A stretch of 64,000 nucleotides of DNA from assembly GCA_035345875.1 (NCBI GenBank), contig DAORDH010000019.1:1-64000 (forward strand), read 5' to 3'. The notes under the pieces are model-generated. The model was not told where the DNA came from. It was given only the letters and a program-made list of their open reading frames with translations, and did not search any database. The first letter of the stretch is position 1. Every line of letters starts with the position of its first letter. This document shows positions 35,337 to 44,668 of this stretch, one piece after another. The position numbers and the translations under genes were made by a program. This DNA is from UBA2033 sp035345875 (GTDB lineage Bacteria > Spirochaetota > Leptospiria > Leptospirales > Leptospiraceae).

Positions 35337-35903
35337 ATGAAAAAATTATTCAATATATTTCAATATTTTCATTATACTTTATTAATCTATGGATTAGTCA
35401 TCAGTCTGACTGCAATTTATTTTATTGGTGCTTTTCACTATTATACAATCGAGAATAATTTAAAAGTAGAAGAGGTAATCTATTCCAATCTACTTAAAAA
35501 TGAAATTAGAGAAAAGATTGAAAAAGCAATTAAAACAAATAGGCTTTCAAATTTTGAGAAAGAATGGGAGCCTTATATGAATCGCCTAGCCATCATGATA
35601 CAGGATTATTATAATTTTAAAATGTATTTTGATAGCCATGAAAAATATAAATTCATTCAATTAAATGAATCCATTGATAATTATACAATCACGAATGCTG
35701 ATAATAAATATGAAATAAATATTTATTCCATCGAAGGAAAAAGTTGGGATTCAATTTATATACACTGGTTAAATTATTTTCTTAAATCTTTTCGACCAAC
35801 AAATAAATATAGATATTTAACAAATTGGCTTTTGATAATTTATCCAGTTTCTATTCTTATCTTAATTTTTTATAGGGCAAAAAGAAATAGACTCACGCCT
35901 TAA
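35337..35903 (+). CDS. Hypothetical membrane protein with two helices
   Basis: A 188-residue protein not recognised. One hydrophobic helix at about 13-33 and another at about 162-181 flank a 125-residue loop that is rich in Tyr, Asn and Glu, presumably periplasmic. No motif identified. It is followed 19 bp later by the Mpo1-like gene, with GAAAGGA before it, so the two may be co-transcribed. Confidence 0.5.
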   Translation: MKKLFNIFQYFHYTLLIYGLVISLTAIYFIGAFHYYTIENNLKVEEVIYSNLLKNEIREKIEKAIKTNRLSNFEKEWEPYMNRLAIMIQDYYNFKMYFDSHEKYKFIQLNESIDNYTITNADNKYEINIYSIEGKSWDSIYIHWLNYFLKSFRPTNKYRYLTNWLLIIYPVSILILIFYRAKRNRLTP

Positions 35904-35922
35904 AAAAATAAGAAAGGATACT

Positions 35923-36264
35923 ATGGAAAATAAAACTTATAACACTCTTGCTGAATTCTGGCCTTTTTATCTGTCTGAACATTCGCATAAAACGAATCGC
36001 CTCCTCCACTTTATTGGATCTACTTTTGCTCTTCTTTTTATATTTATGGCAATTCAAAGCTCTGATTTGTATTTCCTACTTGTTGCACTTTTTAGTGGAT
36101 ATGGATTTGCATGGATAGGACATTTCGTCATAGAAAAAAATAGACCTGCAACCTTTATTTATCCGATCAAGTCATTTATTTCCGATTGGAGAATGTATTT
36201 TTATATTCTAACCTTTCAAATAGATAAAGAACTAAAAAAATATTCAATTGAAAGCAAGGGTTAG
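35923..36264 (+). CDS. Mpo1-like (DUF962) membrane protein
   Basis: A 113-residue membrane protein. Family signatures are FWPFYLSEHSHKTNRLLHFIGS near the N terminus and WIGHFVIEKNRPATF, with YPIKSFISDWRMY after. The conserved His residues match those of yeast Mpo1, an iron-dependent dioxygenase that shortens 2-hydroxy fatty acids by one carbon. A role in fatty-acid alpha-oxidation is inferred from that family; a fatty acid hydroxylase is encoded 20 kb away. The stop overlaps the prenyl synthase stop by 4 bp. Confidence 0.82.
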   Translation: MENKTYNTLAEFWPFYLSEHSHKTNRLLHFIGSTFALLFIFMAIQSSDLYFLLVALFSGYGFAWIGHFVIEKNRPATFIYPIKSFISDWRMYFYILTFQIDKELKKYSIESKG

Positions 36265-37253
36265 TCTTCTACTAACTCCTCTATTTTTTCTATCATCAAT
36301 TTTCGAATTGAGCTTTCTTTAAAAGTTTTTAAGAACCCGATTAAATCTTGGGATAAATTTAAAAGATTGCCTCGAATCTGTTTTTGAATTTCATATTGAG
36401 ATAAAAGAACTTGAATACGGCTAATCTCATTTTGCCCGCGTTCTTTTTGGCTAAGAATTTGTTTTATTTCTATAAAATCTTTTTTATTTGCCTTTTCTTT
36501 TAACAGTATAAGAGGATACGTGTAAAGACCGTTTACAAAATCTTTCATTTGCATCTTGCCTGAGTTTTCCGAACTCTGAAAATAATCAATATAATCATCT
36601 TTTATTTGAAAAAGCATTCCCATATTAATTCCAAAACTGTGAAGCTTCTTCTTCATTTTCGAATCAGCATCATGGAGTATTCCAGCTGTTACTCCCACTG
36701 CACCAAAAAGAGAAGCAGTTTTACCATATATAATTTGATTGTATTCTTTTTGGGTTATTTTCTCATTCTTTTCCCATTCCATTTGAACCAATTCACCAAC
36801 TGATAAATCGCGTATAACGACTGTAAAAGCACTCATTAATTCAGGATTGTTTAAACTATTTAAATGATGAATTCCACAAGCAAGTAAAAAATCCCCCGCA
36901 AGTATGGCTGTTTTATTTCCATATAATTTGCCTATGGTTGGTTTCCCGCGGCGCATATCGGCTCCATCAATCACATCATCATGTAAAAGGCTTGCTGCAT
37001 GTATCAATTCGGCTATTGTCCCAACGTCTAACCACTGTTTGCCGTCATAGCCTAATAATTGAGTAAGAAAATAATGGGTTAAAGGTCTAATCCTTTTACC
37101 ACCTGATTCAATAACTTTTTCCTTTATATCTTTTAAAATGGGTAAATCTTCTTTTATAATACTATCTAATTGTTTATTAAATTTTTTGATGAGGAGTGGG
37201 ACTTCTATCTTGAGTGGTTTTGCCAATTTCTTTATCCAGTTTTTATTGTGCAA
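36261..37253 (-). CDS. ispB: Long-chain polyprenyl diphosphate synthase
   Basis: A 330-residue trans-prenyl transferase, likely making the side chain of menaquinone. Motifs: first Asp-rich region LLHDDVIDGADMRRGKPT without the insertion found in FPP synthases, which points to longer products, and second region QIKDDYIDYFQ. The start appears to be TTG 37253 without an obvious ribosome binding site. This is the second prenyl synthase in the window; the other (25688-26593) is the short-chain enzyme that could supply its primer. Confidence 0.9.
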   Translation of the reverse strand: MHNKNWIKKLAKPLKIEVPLLIKKFNKQLDSIIKEDLPILKDIKEKVIESGGKRIRPLTHYFLTQLLGYDGKQWLDVGTIAELIHAASLLHDDVIDGADMRRGKPTIGKLYGNKTAILAGDFLLACGIHHLNSLNNPELMSAFTVVIRDLSVGELVQMEWEKNEKITQKEYNQIIYGKTASLFGAVGVTAGILHDADSKMKKKLHSFGINMGMLFQIKDDYIDYFQSSENSGKMQMKDFVNGLYTYPLILLKEKANKKDFIEIKQILSQKERGQNEISRIQVLLSQYEIQKQIRGNLLNLSQDLIGFLKTFKESSIRKLMIEKIEELVED

Positions 37254-37317
37254 CCCTATCTATACGAATACACAGCAGTCTGGCAACTTCTTTTTTATGT
37301 TAATAACTAGGGATCAA

Positions 37318-38301
37318 TTAAAAGCTGTAGGAAATTCTAAATTCAATTCCGTTGGATCTTTTACCTTGAACAATATCAGGGGTAAATGCTTGCGAACTAA
37401 TACTTGGCATTTGCATATGAATCGAGGCCTTCACACCTTTTGAAGTAGTAAAAGAATAAACCTCATAGGAGTGATAAAGATAAACCAAGGTAAGTCCTGC
37501 AATCGCATAATTCATGCCCCGAATATGCTTATCGTATTGCTGATTTGGGAAAATGTTGCTGCCTATATAAAGGCTATTGTTGATTATAATATAATCTGTA
37601 TCATTGTTTAAGGCACTTTGTGCAGCAGAAAACTCAGCACCAATCGCGCCGGCAAAGCCTAAAAATAAAAAACCAAGTAAAATTCCTTTAAAGCGTTTTC
37701 CCTCTTGAAATTGAAATAAGCCAGGCACTACATAGCGAAGAAATGCTAGGGAGGCTTTAGATGAACCTTGCCACGATACTTCTTCTACATCGTTTTCCTT
37801 AAAAGAAACCGTTTCGGATTTTGTTTTGATGGACATTGTCTCGAAATTTACAGATTGAATTTCACCTGTGTAGTTTTTTCCATTTGCAGAGACGGTAAGA
37901 TTCAAACCAGGTCTTAGAATAAAAAAGATTCTTTCTTCCTTCTTACTCTTTTTTAGGGTGATTTTCTTTAAGTCCTTTAACTGAAGCTCTTCCTTCTCTA
38001 ATAGACCAGCTCCTTTACCGAGAACCATTTTGTTTTTATCTAGAATATGAATAACGTCCCCACACGTCTGACTCCATTTGTTCTGGAGTTGATAGCATAC
38101 AGGAACCCCGCTATAGCCCAATTCAAAACTAGAGATATCTGATTTCGCAATAGTCTTTATTTCTTTGAAAACTTGAAACTTTATTTTTTTATCATCCTCA
38201 TTTAAATAGCTGCCTATTAGAACCTGGCCATTTTTAAGTATGACCATATCAGCTAATAATGAGTTAAATATGAATATTGAAAATAAAACAAAAAGTCTCA
38301 T
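37318..38301 (-). CDS. Hypothetical exported/membrane protein
   Basis: A 327-residue protein with a signal peptide (MRLFVLFSIFIFNSLLA/DM). The first 190 residues contain three repeats of a small beta unit that begin VILKNGQVLIGSYLNEDDKK, VIHILDKNKMVLGKG and VSANGKNYTGEIQSVN; these resemble SH3-like/Sm-like secreted repeats seen in spirochaetes. A hydrophobic region (about 200-230) has FLRYVVPGLFQFQEGKRFKG, similar to DUF5683-type membrane modules, and another helix follows. Function unknown. Confidence 0.6.
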   Translation of the reverse strand: MRLFVLFSIFIFNSLLADMVILKNGQVLIGSYLNEDDKKIKFQVFKEIKTIAKSDISSFELGYSGVPVCYQLQNKWSQTCGDVIHILDKNKMVLGKGAGLLEKEELQLKDLKKITLKKSKKEERIFFILRPGLNLTVSANGKNYTGEIQSVNFETMSIKTKSETVSFKENDVEEVSWQGSSKASLAFLRYVVPGLFQFQEGKRFKGILLGFLFLGFAGAIGAEFSAAQSALNNDTDYIIINNSLYIGSNIFPNQQYDKHIRGMNYAIAGLTLVYLYHSYEVYSFTTSKGVKASIHMQMPSISSQAFTPDIVQGKRSNGIEFRISYSF

Positions 38302-38675
38302 TTATAAATCCAAAGATTAGGAAAAATAGAGATATAATTAATATCTGCTAGAATTGCAAGTAATATATTAAATTTCGATTGAATACTGCAATGACCCTCT
38401 ATTATTTTAAATACTCCTAAAATTAATAAATAATATTTCGAAAAAAAAACGAATTTTGGCAATAAGTGTAGGAATTTTAAAAGTATTAACCGAAAATAAA
38501 AAGAGTATAATTTATAAGTATGAGTAAAATTTTTCTTTTTTTAAAGAAATTTCAAAATTCTGCAATTTTTGAAATTTCTGCTAATCGAAATTTGTTATTA
38601 TTTTCAATAAAAAACATTGAAAATAGTTTTTTTGAAAAAAAAATGAAAAATTAAAATAGAAAAACAAAAGTTTTT
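38302..38675. other. Very AT-rich leader of the SpoIIE phosphatase gene
   Basis: 374 bp with long A/T runs between divergent genes. It contains the 13-bp inverted repeat at 38545-38579. A 44-codon frame from 38520 to 38654 is low-complexity (F/K/N) and I do not call it. Promoters for both neighbours should lie here. Confidence 0.5.
38545..38579. repeat. 13-bp inverted repeat upstream of the SpoIIE gene
   Basis: AGAAATTTCAAAA (38545-38557) and its complement TTTTGAAATTTCT (38567-38579) flank a 9-base loop. The half-site itself contains the palindrome GAAATTTC, so it could be a double operator or an RNA hairpin in the leader. Confidence 0.6.
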
Positions 38676-40208
38676 ATGGAACCTGTATTAACAAAAATAA
38701 AAAGTTCACGATCACTCCGATTACAAATCGGTATTCTATACTCATTTTTAGCTCTTGTTAATATTTTATTTTTCTCTGTTATGATTTTTGAAAATCAGAC
38801 TGAGTTATTAGTTAAAAACTTCAAATACCAATCTGAAAACTTTGTTGCTTCTGTAATGACTGACTTAAATTCTAAACGGGTTATCAAAGCAGATGATTCT
38901 AGTATCAAAGCTTTAAAAGAAAACCTATTCTATGTAGAAATCTATCAATTTCGTATTTTTGATATTACGGGTGAGGTTTGGTACAACGAAAAAGGCATCG
39001 TATCCAATGAAAAAGCAGATGAAGACCTAATCAAAAAAGCAAAAGAAATCTCAGACACAACCTCTGTATTTGCATCTAAATATAAATTAGAGTTAAATAA
39101 AGAAGATTTCACAATCAAGTTTTTAATCCCATTAGTCGCAGAGCCTGAAGAGGCTGGTCCAATCTTTTTAAGCACCCAACTTTCTATCAAAACTATGCAA
39201 GAGCGTTTAACAAAGCTCTATTATCAAATTGCAATCGCCTTTATTTGGGGTCTTATTTCTCATATTTTGTTTGGAATTTATATTTATAGAGTAATATTTA
39301 CTCGTGTTAGCATTCTAAAAGATGCAACGGATAAAATGGCATTGGGAGATTTAAGTTCTCGTGCACAATGGAAGTTCAATCGGGAAGATGAGCTGGATGT
39401 ATTAGGTCAGGCATTCAATGGAATGGCAGGTAAAATTGAAGAAACAATTAGAACCATTCAAAATCTAAACGATGAAATTACGAAAGAACTAAAAATCGGG
39501 AAAGAGGTGCAGGAAATGTTCCTACCTGCAAATAAAAAGCTTAAAAACTTAAAAGTGGCAACCTCATACCGCCCAATGCGAGAAGTGAGTGGAGACATTT
39601 ATCATTTCTATAAATTTCCAGCTGGTAAAATGAATAAAAAGGAATACCAAGGTATTTTCTTTGCCGATGCATCTGGTCATGGCGTTTCCGCAGCGTTAGT
39701 AACAACAGTTCTCATCATGAGTCTTGAAAATATTCTACTCAAATCTATTCATCCTGGTTATATTATTCAAAAATTGGGGGATATTATTGGGAATAGATTT
39801 CAATCCTCCTTTTTCGCAACTGCAGTATTTTTTCTGATCGCTGAAGATGGAGAAATTCTATGCAGCAATGCAGGACATAACGCTCCAATCTGCTTCAGAC
39901 CCTCAACCGGTGAAATTTTTTATTTTAAAAGTGTTGGACCACCTCTTGGGATGGTTGATGAATTCGACTATAAAGTTATAAAAATGCCTGCAAAATCGGG
40001 AGACAAAGTATTCATTTATTCTGACGGTTTAGTTGAGAGTCCAGGACAAAACGAAGAACAATTTTCCGAGAAGCGTGTTCTTGATATTATTGAGGCTAAC
40101 ATGCATATACCAAATACTGATCTTTTAAAATTGTTAGCAGAAGAATTAGATAAATTTGCGATAGATTATAGAGATGACGTTTCTATGATACTCGTGGAGA
40201 TTCCTTGA
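38676..40208 (+). CDS. Membrane SpoIIE/RsbU-type PP2C phosphatase
   Basis: A 510-residue sensor phosphatase. Layout: TM helix at about 17-38, periplasmic sensor 39-180, TM helix at about 183-205, HAMP about 205-262 (ATDKMALGDLSSRAQWK), then a PP2C SpoIIE domain from about 295. Metal-binding features are EVSGDIYHFYKF, FFADASGHGVSAAL, SNAGHNAPICF, FIYSDGLVESPG and YRDDVSMILVEIP. It should dephosphorylate a STAS-domain anti-anti-sigma protein; such a gene is 1.5 kb downstream. Its stop is followed directly by the next ATG (0 bp). Confidence 0.92.
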   Translation: MEPVLTKIKSSRSLRLQIGILYSFLALVNILFFSVMIFENQTELLVKNFKYQSENFVASVMTDLNSKRVIKADDSSIKALKENLFYVEIYQFRIFDITGEVWYNEKGIVSNEKADEDLIKKAKEISDTTSVFASKYKLELNKEDFTIKFLIPLVAEPEEAGPIFLSTQLSIKTMQERLTKLYYQIAIAFIWGLISHILFGIYIYRVIFTRVSILKDATDKMALGDLSSRAQWKFNREDELDVLGQAFNGMAGKIEETIRTIQNLNDEITKELKIGKEVQEMFLPANKKLKNLKVATSYRPMREVSGDIYHFYKFPAGKMNKKEYQGIFFADASGHGVSAALVTTVLIMSLENILLKSIHPGYIIQKLGDIIGNRFQSSFFATAVFFLIAEDGEILCSNAGHNAPICFRPSTGEIFYFKSVGPPLGMVDEFDYKVIKMPAKSGDKVFIYSDGLVESPGQNEEQFSEKRVLDIIEANMHIPNTDLLKLLAEELDKFAIDYRDDVSMILVEIP

Positions 40209-41756
40209 ATGCAAAGAAAGATTCTGATTCTTTTCTTTCTACTCATACTAATTTTATTTGGGATGGCGTCTAGAGCAATCGTTGATGTCAAAATTCAAGA
40301 ACTAAGATTTCAACTTACCAAAGAGCAATTACTCAACTACGAATTATCCTCCAAAGTCTTAAAAGAGAAGATTCGTCAAATGATGCTAACGAAAGATGAT
40401 TATACGAATGAGATTAAAGTTAACATCTTAGAATCAAGCGTTATGAATGCACAATTGGGAGAGACCACGACCAAATTATCATTAATCGAGAAATTTGGTT
40501 TGGGAATTGTAAACATTGTTCGTGTTATTTCGACCAAAAGCCCTCTCACCCTAGAAGAAGACCAAAATGATATGATGAAAATTCAATTTGGTTTTTATAT
40601 GGAAAGAACTAGAAAATTTGCTACTGCGCTTAAAAAATACCAAGAGCTAGAAAAGACTCTAAGAAATAAAGAAAGCGATGAATATGGCTTCATAATGCTT
40701 CACAGCGGCTTCTGTATTGCAATGACAGGAGATACTAAAGGAGCCATTGAAAAGCTTCGCCAGACAGAAGATATGTTTGTAGGAAGCCATTTCGCGGACA
40801 ACGCTCGAATTTTAATTAATGTTCTCTTAGAAGGAGAACGTAAAATAAATGATATTAACTCTGGAACCAAGACAGAATCAGAAAAAGCAAATCTATTATA
40901 TGAGACAGGTCAATACAAAGAAACTCTTGCTCAATTAGAAAAAATTGAAAATAGATCAAATGATCAAAATTATATGAGAGCAAGAAGTCTCGAAGAATTA
41001 GGACAAACAAGTAAAGCTATCTCTGAATATCTCAGCCTAGTGGAAAAAAAAGAAGTCGATAAGGATGTTGCAGTAAAAGCAAATCGTCGTCTACTTCTTA
41101 TAGGCAGTATCTACGAAAAGAATGATGATTTAACTGATTATTCTAAATCAAATGCAAAACAGTTAGGCGATACAGACATTGTAAAGAAAGTCGATGAAGG
41201 ATCTTCCTTATTATTAAAATCACTCATTGTTGAAAAACTTACAACAGAAGATGCAAAGACTGCAGATCCTGAAACCATGAAAGAAATGGTTGAGCTTAAA
41301 AAAGAATTAGAGACAATCAAATTAAAAGATAAAGAAGAAAGAAAAGAATCCATTGAGAAAGTAGAAAAAGAAGTAGCTGTTTTAAAAGCAGAAAAACCTC
41401 CAGAGCCACCACCTGTTCCAGAAGAAAAATATGACTCTACAGAAAGTTTAATTATGAAGTTGAGTCTGAGTGACGGAAGAAGTATTCAAGGTAAAACTAT
41501 ATTATTTGAAGAAGATAAAATGAGTGTATCCATTAATACTTTCTCCACGAAAATGCCTGTTACATTATTAAGCGAGATCTCACTCAATCAAAATTTAAAG
41601 CTTAAAACTCCTCCTCTCGCAATTCAATTGAAAAGCGGAAAAGTGATGTTAGGTTATAAGTTTAGAAGAGAATCAGGTGATACATTTTTACTAAATGATA
41701 AACGTAAAGATTTTTCCATTGATCTAGATGATATTAAAAAAATCTCAATCCAGTAA
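40209..41756 (+). CDS. TPR-like coiled-coil protein with N-terminal membrane anchor
   Basis: A 515-residue protein beginning with one hydrophobic helix (KILILFFLLILILFGMAS). The central region (about 130-310) has TPR-like helix pairs (FATALKKYQELEKTLR, TKGAIEKLRQTEDMF, YKETLAQLEKIENRS, TSKAISEYLSLVEKK). A charged coiled coil and Pro-rich hinge (EKPPEPPPVPEEK) lead to a beta-rich C terminus with ILFEEDKMSVSINTF and similar repeats. Not recognised as a named family. It is fused operon-wise to the SpoIIE gene, so it may scaffold or sense for that phosphatase. Confidence 0.7.
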   Translation: MQRKILILFFLLILILFGMASRAIVDVKIQELRFQLTKEQLLNYELSSKVLKEKIRQMMLTKDDYTNEIKVNILESSVMNAQLGETTTKLSLIEKFGLGIVNIVRVISTKSPLTLEEDQNDMMKIQFGFYMERTRKFATALKKYQELEKTLRNKESDEYGFIMLHSGFCIAMTGDTKGAIEKLRQTEDMFVGSHFADNARILINVLLEGERKINDINSGTKTESEKANLLYETGQYKETLAQLEKIENRSNDQNYMRARSLEELGQTSKAISEYLSLVEKKEVDKDVAVKANRRLLLIGSIYEKNDDLTDYSKSNAKQLGDTDIVKKVDEGSSLLLKSLIVEKLTTEDAKTADPETMKEMVELKKELETIKLKDKEERKESIEKVEKEVAVLKAEKPPEPPPVPEEKYDSTESLIMKLSLSDGRSIQGKTILFEEDKMSVSINTFSTKMPVTLLSEISLNQNLKLKTPPLAIQLKSGKVMLGYKFRRESGDTFLLNDKRKDFSIDLDDIKKISIQ

Positions 41757-41757
41757 T

Positions 41758-42087
41758 TTACTGATAAGATTTAAATGCAGCATCTACATCTGGAAAAATT
41801 TCGAAGACTTTGTTAAGCATTGTTAAATCAAAAAGCTCTAAAAGATCATCGTCTGTAATCACGAGTCGGATATCTCCGGACAAGGCTTTTAATTTATTCT
41901 TTAAGAATACAATTTGCCCGAGAACAGAAGAAGAAATATGATTTGCATCTGTTAAATCAATAACAACTCGTCTAGACTCGGATGAAAAAATCTGACTAAA
42001 ATATCTATCCAGTCTGCCACTGTCTGATTGCAAAATGGAACCATCCATTTTGATTAATTGAATTCCTTCTACTAGTTTGTATTCCAT
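41758..42087 (-). CDS. STAS-domain anti-sigma factor antagonist
   Basis: A 109-residue SpoIIAA-like protein. The phosphorylation-site region reads VVIDLTDANHISSSVLGQIV, with Ser residues at the position normally modified, followed by LVITDDDLLELFDLTMLNKVFEIF. It is the natural substrate of a SpoIIE-type phosphatase and would bind an anti-sigma kinase when dephosphorylated. It is encoded convergently with the TPR gene (1 bp between stops). No anti-sigma kinase of the RsbW type is nearby. Confidence 0.88.
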   Translation of the reverse strand: MEYKLVEGIQLIKMDGSILQSDSGRLDRYFSQIFSSESRRVVIDLTDANHISSSVLGQIVFLKNKLKALSGDIRLVITDDDLLELFDLTMLNKVFEIFPDVDAAFKSYQ

Positions 42088-42190
42088 AAGCGTTCTTTTG
42101 ATTAAATTTATTTATAGGGAAGTAAATTAGCAAGAATATTTTTTGAAAAATGAATTCCAAGTTTTGGACGAATAGTATTTTTGGGTATTA

Positions 42191-44665
42191 ATGGCTGTCC
42201 TTCGAATCCTGTATCATTCTTTTTTAAACCTGCTCTCCTTTTTAAACTCAATCAAATGGAGAGTTTTTAGATTAATTAGCTTTGTTATTGTATTCTCTAT
42301 TATCGTTTTATGTCTCAGTGCCTATATTGTATGGATTAAAGAAAAACCAAATGTAAAGGCAAATCTAGACAAATACAGATCTGAAGTTTCAAACTATTAC
42401 GATTCAGTCAAAACAAAGCCAATTCGTATTTATGATAAAAACTCTAAATTAATTGGAGAATTCAATCGTCGTAATTTTAAGCCGATTCGAACAGATAACC
42501 TACAGGAACATGCCAATATAGTTTGGGCATTACTCTCATCAGAAGACAGAGACTTTTACAAGCATGGAGGCATCAATTACTCAGCAATCGGGCGAGCAAT
42601 CCTTGTTAATCTCACCAAGTTTAGACTTTTACAAGGCGGTAGCACAATCACCCAGCAGCTTTCCAAACTTACTCTAAATTTAGGCGAAAGAAATATTTAT
42701 AATAAAATAACAGAAGCATTCTGCACTTATTATATCGAGAACCAATATGATAAAGATACAATTCTCGCTATGTATATGAATCAGATTTTTTTGGGAGAGG
42801 GTAACACTGGATTAGAAGAAGCAAGTCGTTATTATTTTAATAAATCTGCTACGAAACTGACTCCCGCAGAATCTGCACTCCTTGTAGGAATTATTCCTGC
42901 TCCTTCTGTTTACAATCCGATTCGCAATCTAGGCATATCGCTTGAAAGACAAAAACGAATCCTAAATGACATGGCAAAAAATATCAACTTGCATATGAAT
43001 CAGAAACAAGTAGAAAAAGATTTTCCTAAAAAAATAGATGAAAGCATCCGCCAATTTAAAAATGCCTATAAAATTGTAGAGGTCAAGGTAACAGAGAAAG
43101 TAAAATATACAAGTGATATTGGTAAATTCGGAATAGATCGTGACTTCAAATTAAATCTAGCTCCTGATTTTAATGAAAGCATTAGACGTTATGTGCTAGA
43201 AAAATTCACCAATGATGAATTAGAGAAAACCTCCTTAAATATTTATACCACTCTTGACTATGAAAAACAAAGTATAATTGAAGCATCTTTAAGAGAAGGC
43301 ATTGAAGATGTTCGAAAAGTATTGGAAAAAGAAAAACAAGCTTATTCAAAAAAAGGAAACGATGAAGAAGCAAAAAGAGAATCAGAAATCATTGATAGCA
43401 TGAATGGGAGCGCTGTCTCTTTAAATCCATACAATGGAAATGTTGAAGCGCTCATTGGTGCTTACAAGATTTCTTCCATTTACAGATTGAATCGAGCAGA
43501 AGAAATAAAACGTCAACCGGGATCTTCGATAAAGGGAATAATATTTGCGTTAGCCCTGGAGAAAAAAATCATTACTCCTTCCTCCATAGTAAAAGATGAA
43601 AAGATTAATATAGGAGGTTATACTCCTAAAAATTGGTATGGCTCCTATAAAGGTTATATTACCGCTAGACAAGCCCTTGCACAATCTGTAAATACAGTTG
43701 CAGTGAAGCTTCTACAAGAAGTTGGTGTTAATTATTTTTTGGAGAAAATGTCACTCATACTATCAGTTCCGGTCTCTGACTTAAAGGAAAGATTCGGAAA
43801 TAATCTATCACTCGCTTTAGGTTCAGGGGAACTCAGTCCAATGGAATTAGCTATTGTGTATAGCACGATTGCAAATGGCGGAATTAGAATTCGTCCCAAA
43901 AAAATTATCAAAATAACAGATGATGATGATATTGATAGAACTCCACCAGAACTCTATGCAGAAGAACAAGCGGAACAAATCTTAGATCCTGTGGCTTGTG
44001 CAATGGCAGTCAATCTATTAGAATCAGTATTATCTCCAGAAGGAACTTTACCTGCTCGTTCCAAAGATAAACTTCCACTAGCAGGGAAGACGGGAACTGT
44101 TCAAACTCCTAAAAAAGCTGCTCAGAAATGGGGAAACCGAAAAGGAATTCGAGATTCTTGGTTTGCGGGAATTTTTCCAGGAAACGTTACGACGATATGG
44201 GTAGGCAATGATCAAAGCGCTCCATTTCCAGGATCAGGAGCAGGAATCAGTGGACAGGTGTGGCTAAGATATGTTAGCTACATGAAATCAAGAATAGATT
44301 CAGGCGAAAAACTGATTAAACCCTTTGAAGGAGACTTTGTTCAAGTAGATATTTGCGGAGAGCAGGGAATTTTATTACAAGATGCTCCTGAATGTAAATA
44401 TCCAATTTATGCACAATACTATTACAGAGGAACTGAGCCAGGAGCAAACTCTTCACCACCAGAAGTTAAAATTGAGCCACAAAAAGCAAATGCAGGGGCA
44501 GAAGAAGGGATTAGCTTCGAAGATGAACCAGATGTAAATTTTGAATATCCCAAGGAAGAGCCTAAGGATCCAGAACCAACAATTGAAAAGGTTCGTGAAC
44601 CAGAAGCAAATCCTACGGAGAATAACGTTCTACCAGAACCAAAAAAGACCCAAACGGAGCAATAA
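42191..44665 (+). CDS. mrcA: Penicillin-binding protein 1A (bifunctional)
   Basis: Peptidoglycan synthase of 824 residues with a membrane helix at about 29-50. The GT51 glycosyltransferase domain shows the catalytic Glu in SSEDRDFYKHGG (E118) and QGGSTITQQLSK (148-159). The transpeptidase has S445-x-x-K448 (QPGSSIKG), SVN at 499-501 and KTGT from K633. The C-terminal 100 residues are a Glu/Pro-rich acidic tail. It lies next to the partner-switching genes and ahead of a sulfatase-type gene that starts 3 bp after its stop. Confidence 0.94.
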   Translation: MAVLRILYHSFLNLLSFLNSIKWRVFRLISFVIVFSIIVLCLSAYIVWIKEKPNVKANLDKYRSEVSNYYDSVKTKPIRIYDKNSKLIGEFNRRNFKPIRTDNLQEHANIVWALLSSEDRDFYKHGGINYSAIGRAILVNLTKFRLLQGGSTITQQLSKLTLNLGERNIYNKITEAFCTYYIENQYDKDTILAMYMNQIFLGEGNTGLEEASRYYFNKSATKLTPAESALLVGIIPAPSVYNPIRNLGISLERQKRILNDMAKNINLHMNQKQVEKDFPKKIDESIRQFKNAYKIVEVKVTEKVKYTSDIGKFGIDRDFKLNLAPDFNESIRRYVLEKFTNDELEKTSLNIYTTLDYEKQSIIEASLREGIEDVRKVLEKEKQAYSKKGNDEEAKRESEIIDSMNGSAVSLNPYNGNVEALIGAYKISSIYRLNRAEEIKRQPGSSIKGIIFALALEKKIITPSSIVKDEKINIGGYTPKNWYGSYKGYITARQALAQSVNTVAVKLLQEVGVNYFLEKMSLILSVPVSDLKERFGNNLSLALGSGELSPMELAIVYSTIANGGIRIRPKKIIKITDDDDIDRTPPELYAEEQAEQILDPVACAMAVNLLESVLSPEGTLPARSKDKLPLAGKTGTVQTPKKAAQKWGNRKGIRDSWFAGIFPGNVTTIWVGNDQSAPFPGSGAGISGQVWLRYVSYMKSRIDSGEKLIKPFEGDFVQVDICGEQGILLQDAPECKYPIYAQYYYRGTEPGANSSPPEVKIEPQKANAGAEEGISFEDEPDVNFEYPKEEPKDPEPTIEKVREPEANPTENNVLPEPKKTQTEQ

Positions 44666-44668
44666 TCG

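Noticed and set aside
38520..38654. 44-codon ORF upstream of the SpoIIE gene
   Set aside because: Low-complexity F/K/N composition in very AT-rich DNA, weak ribosome binding site, contains the inverted repeat.
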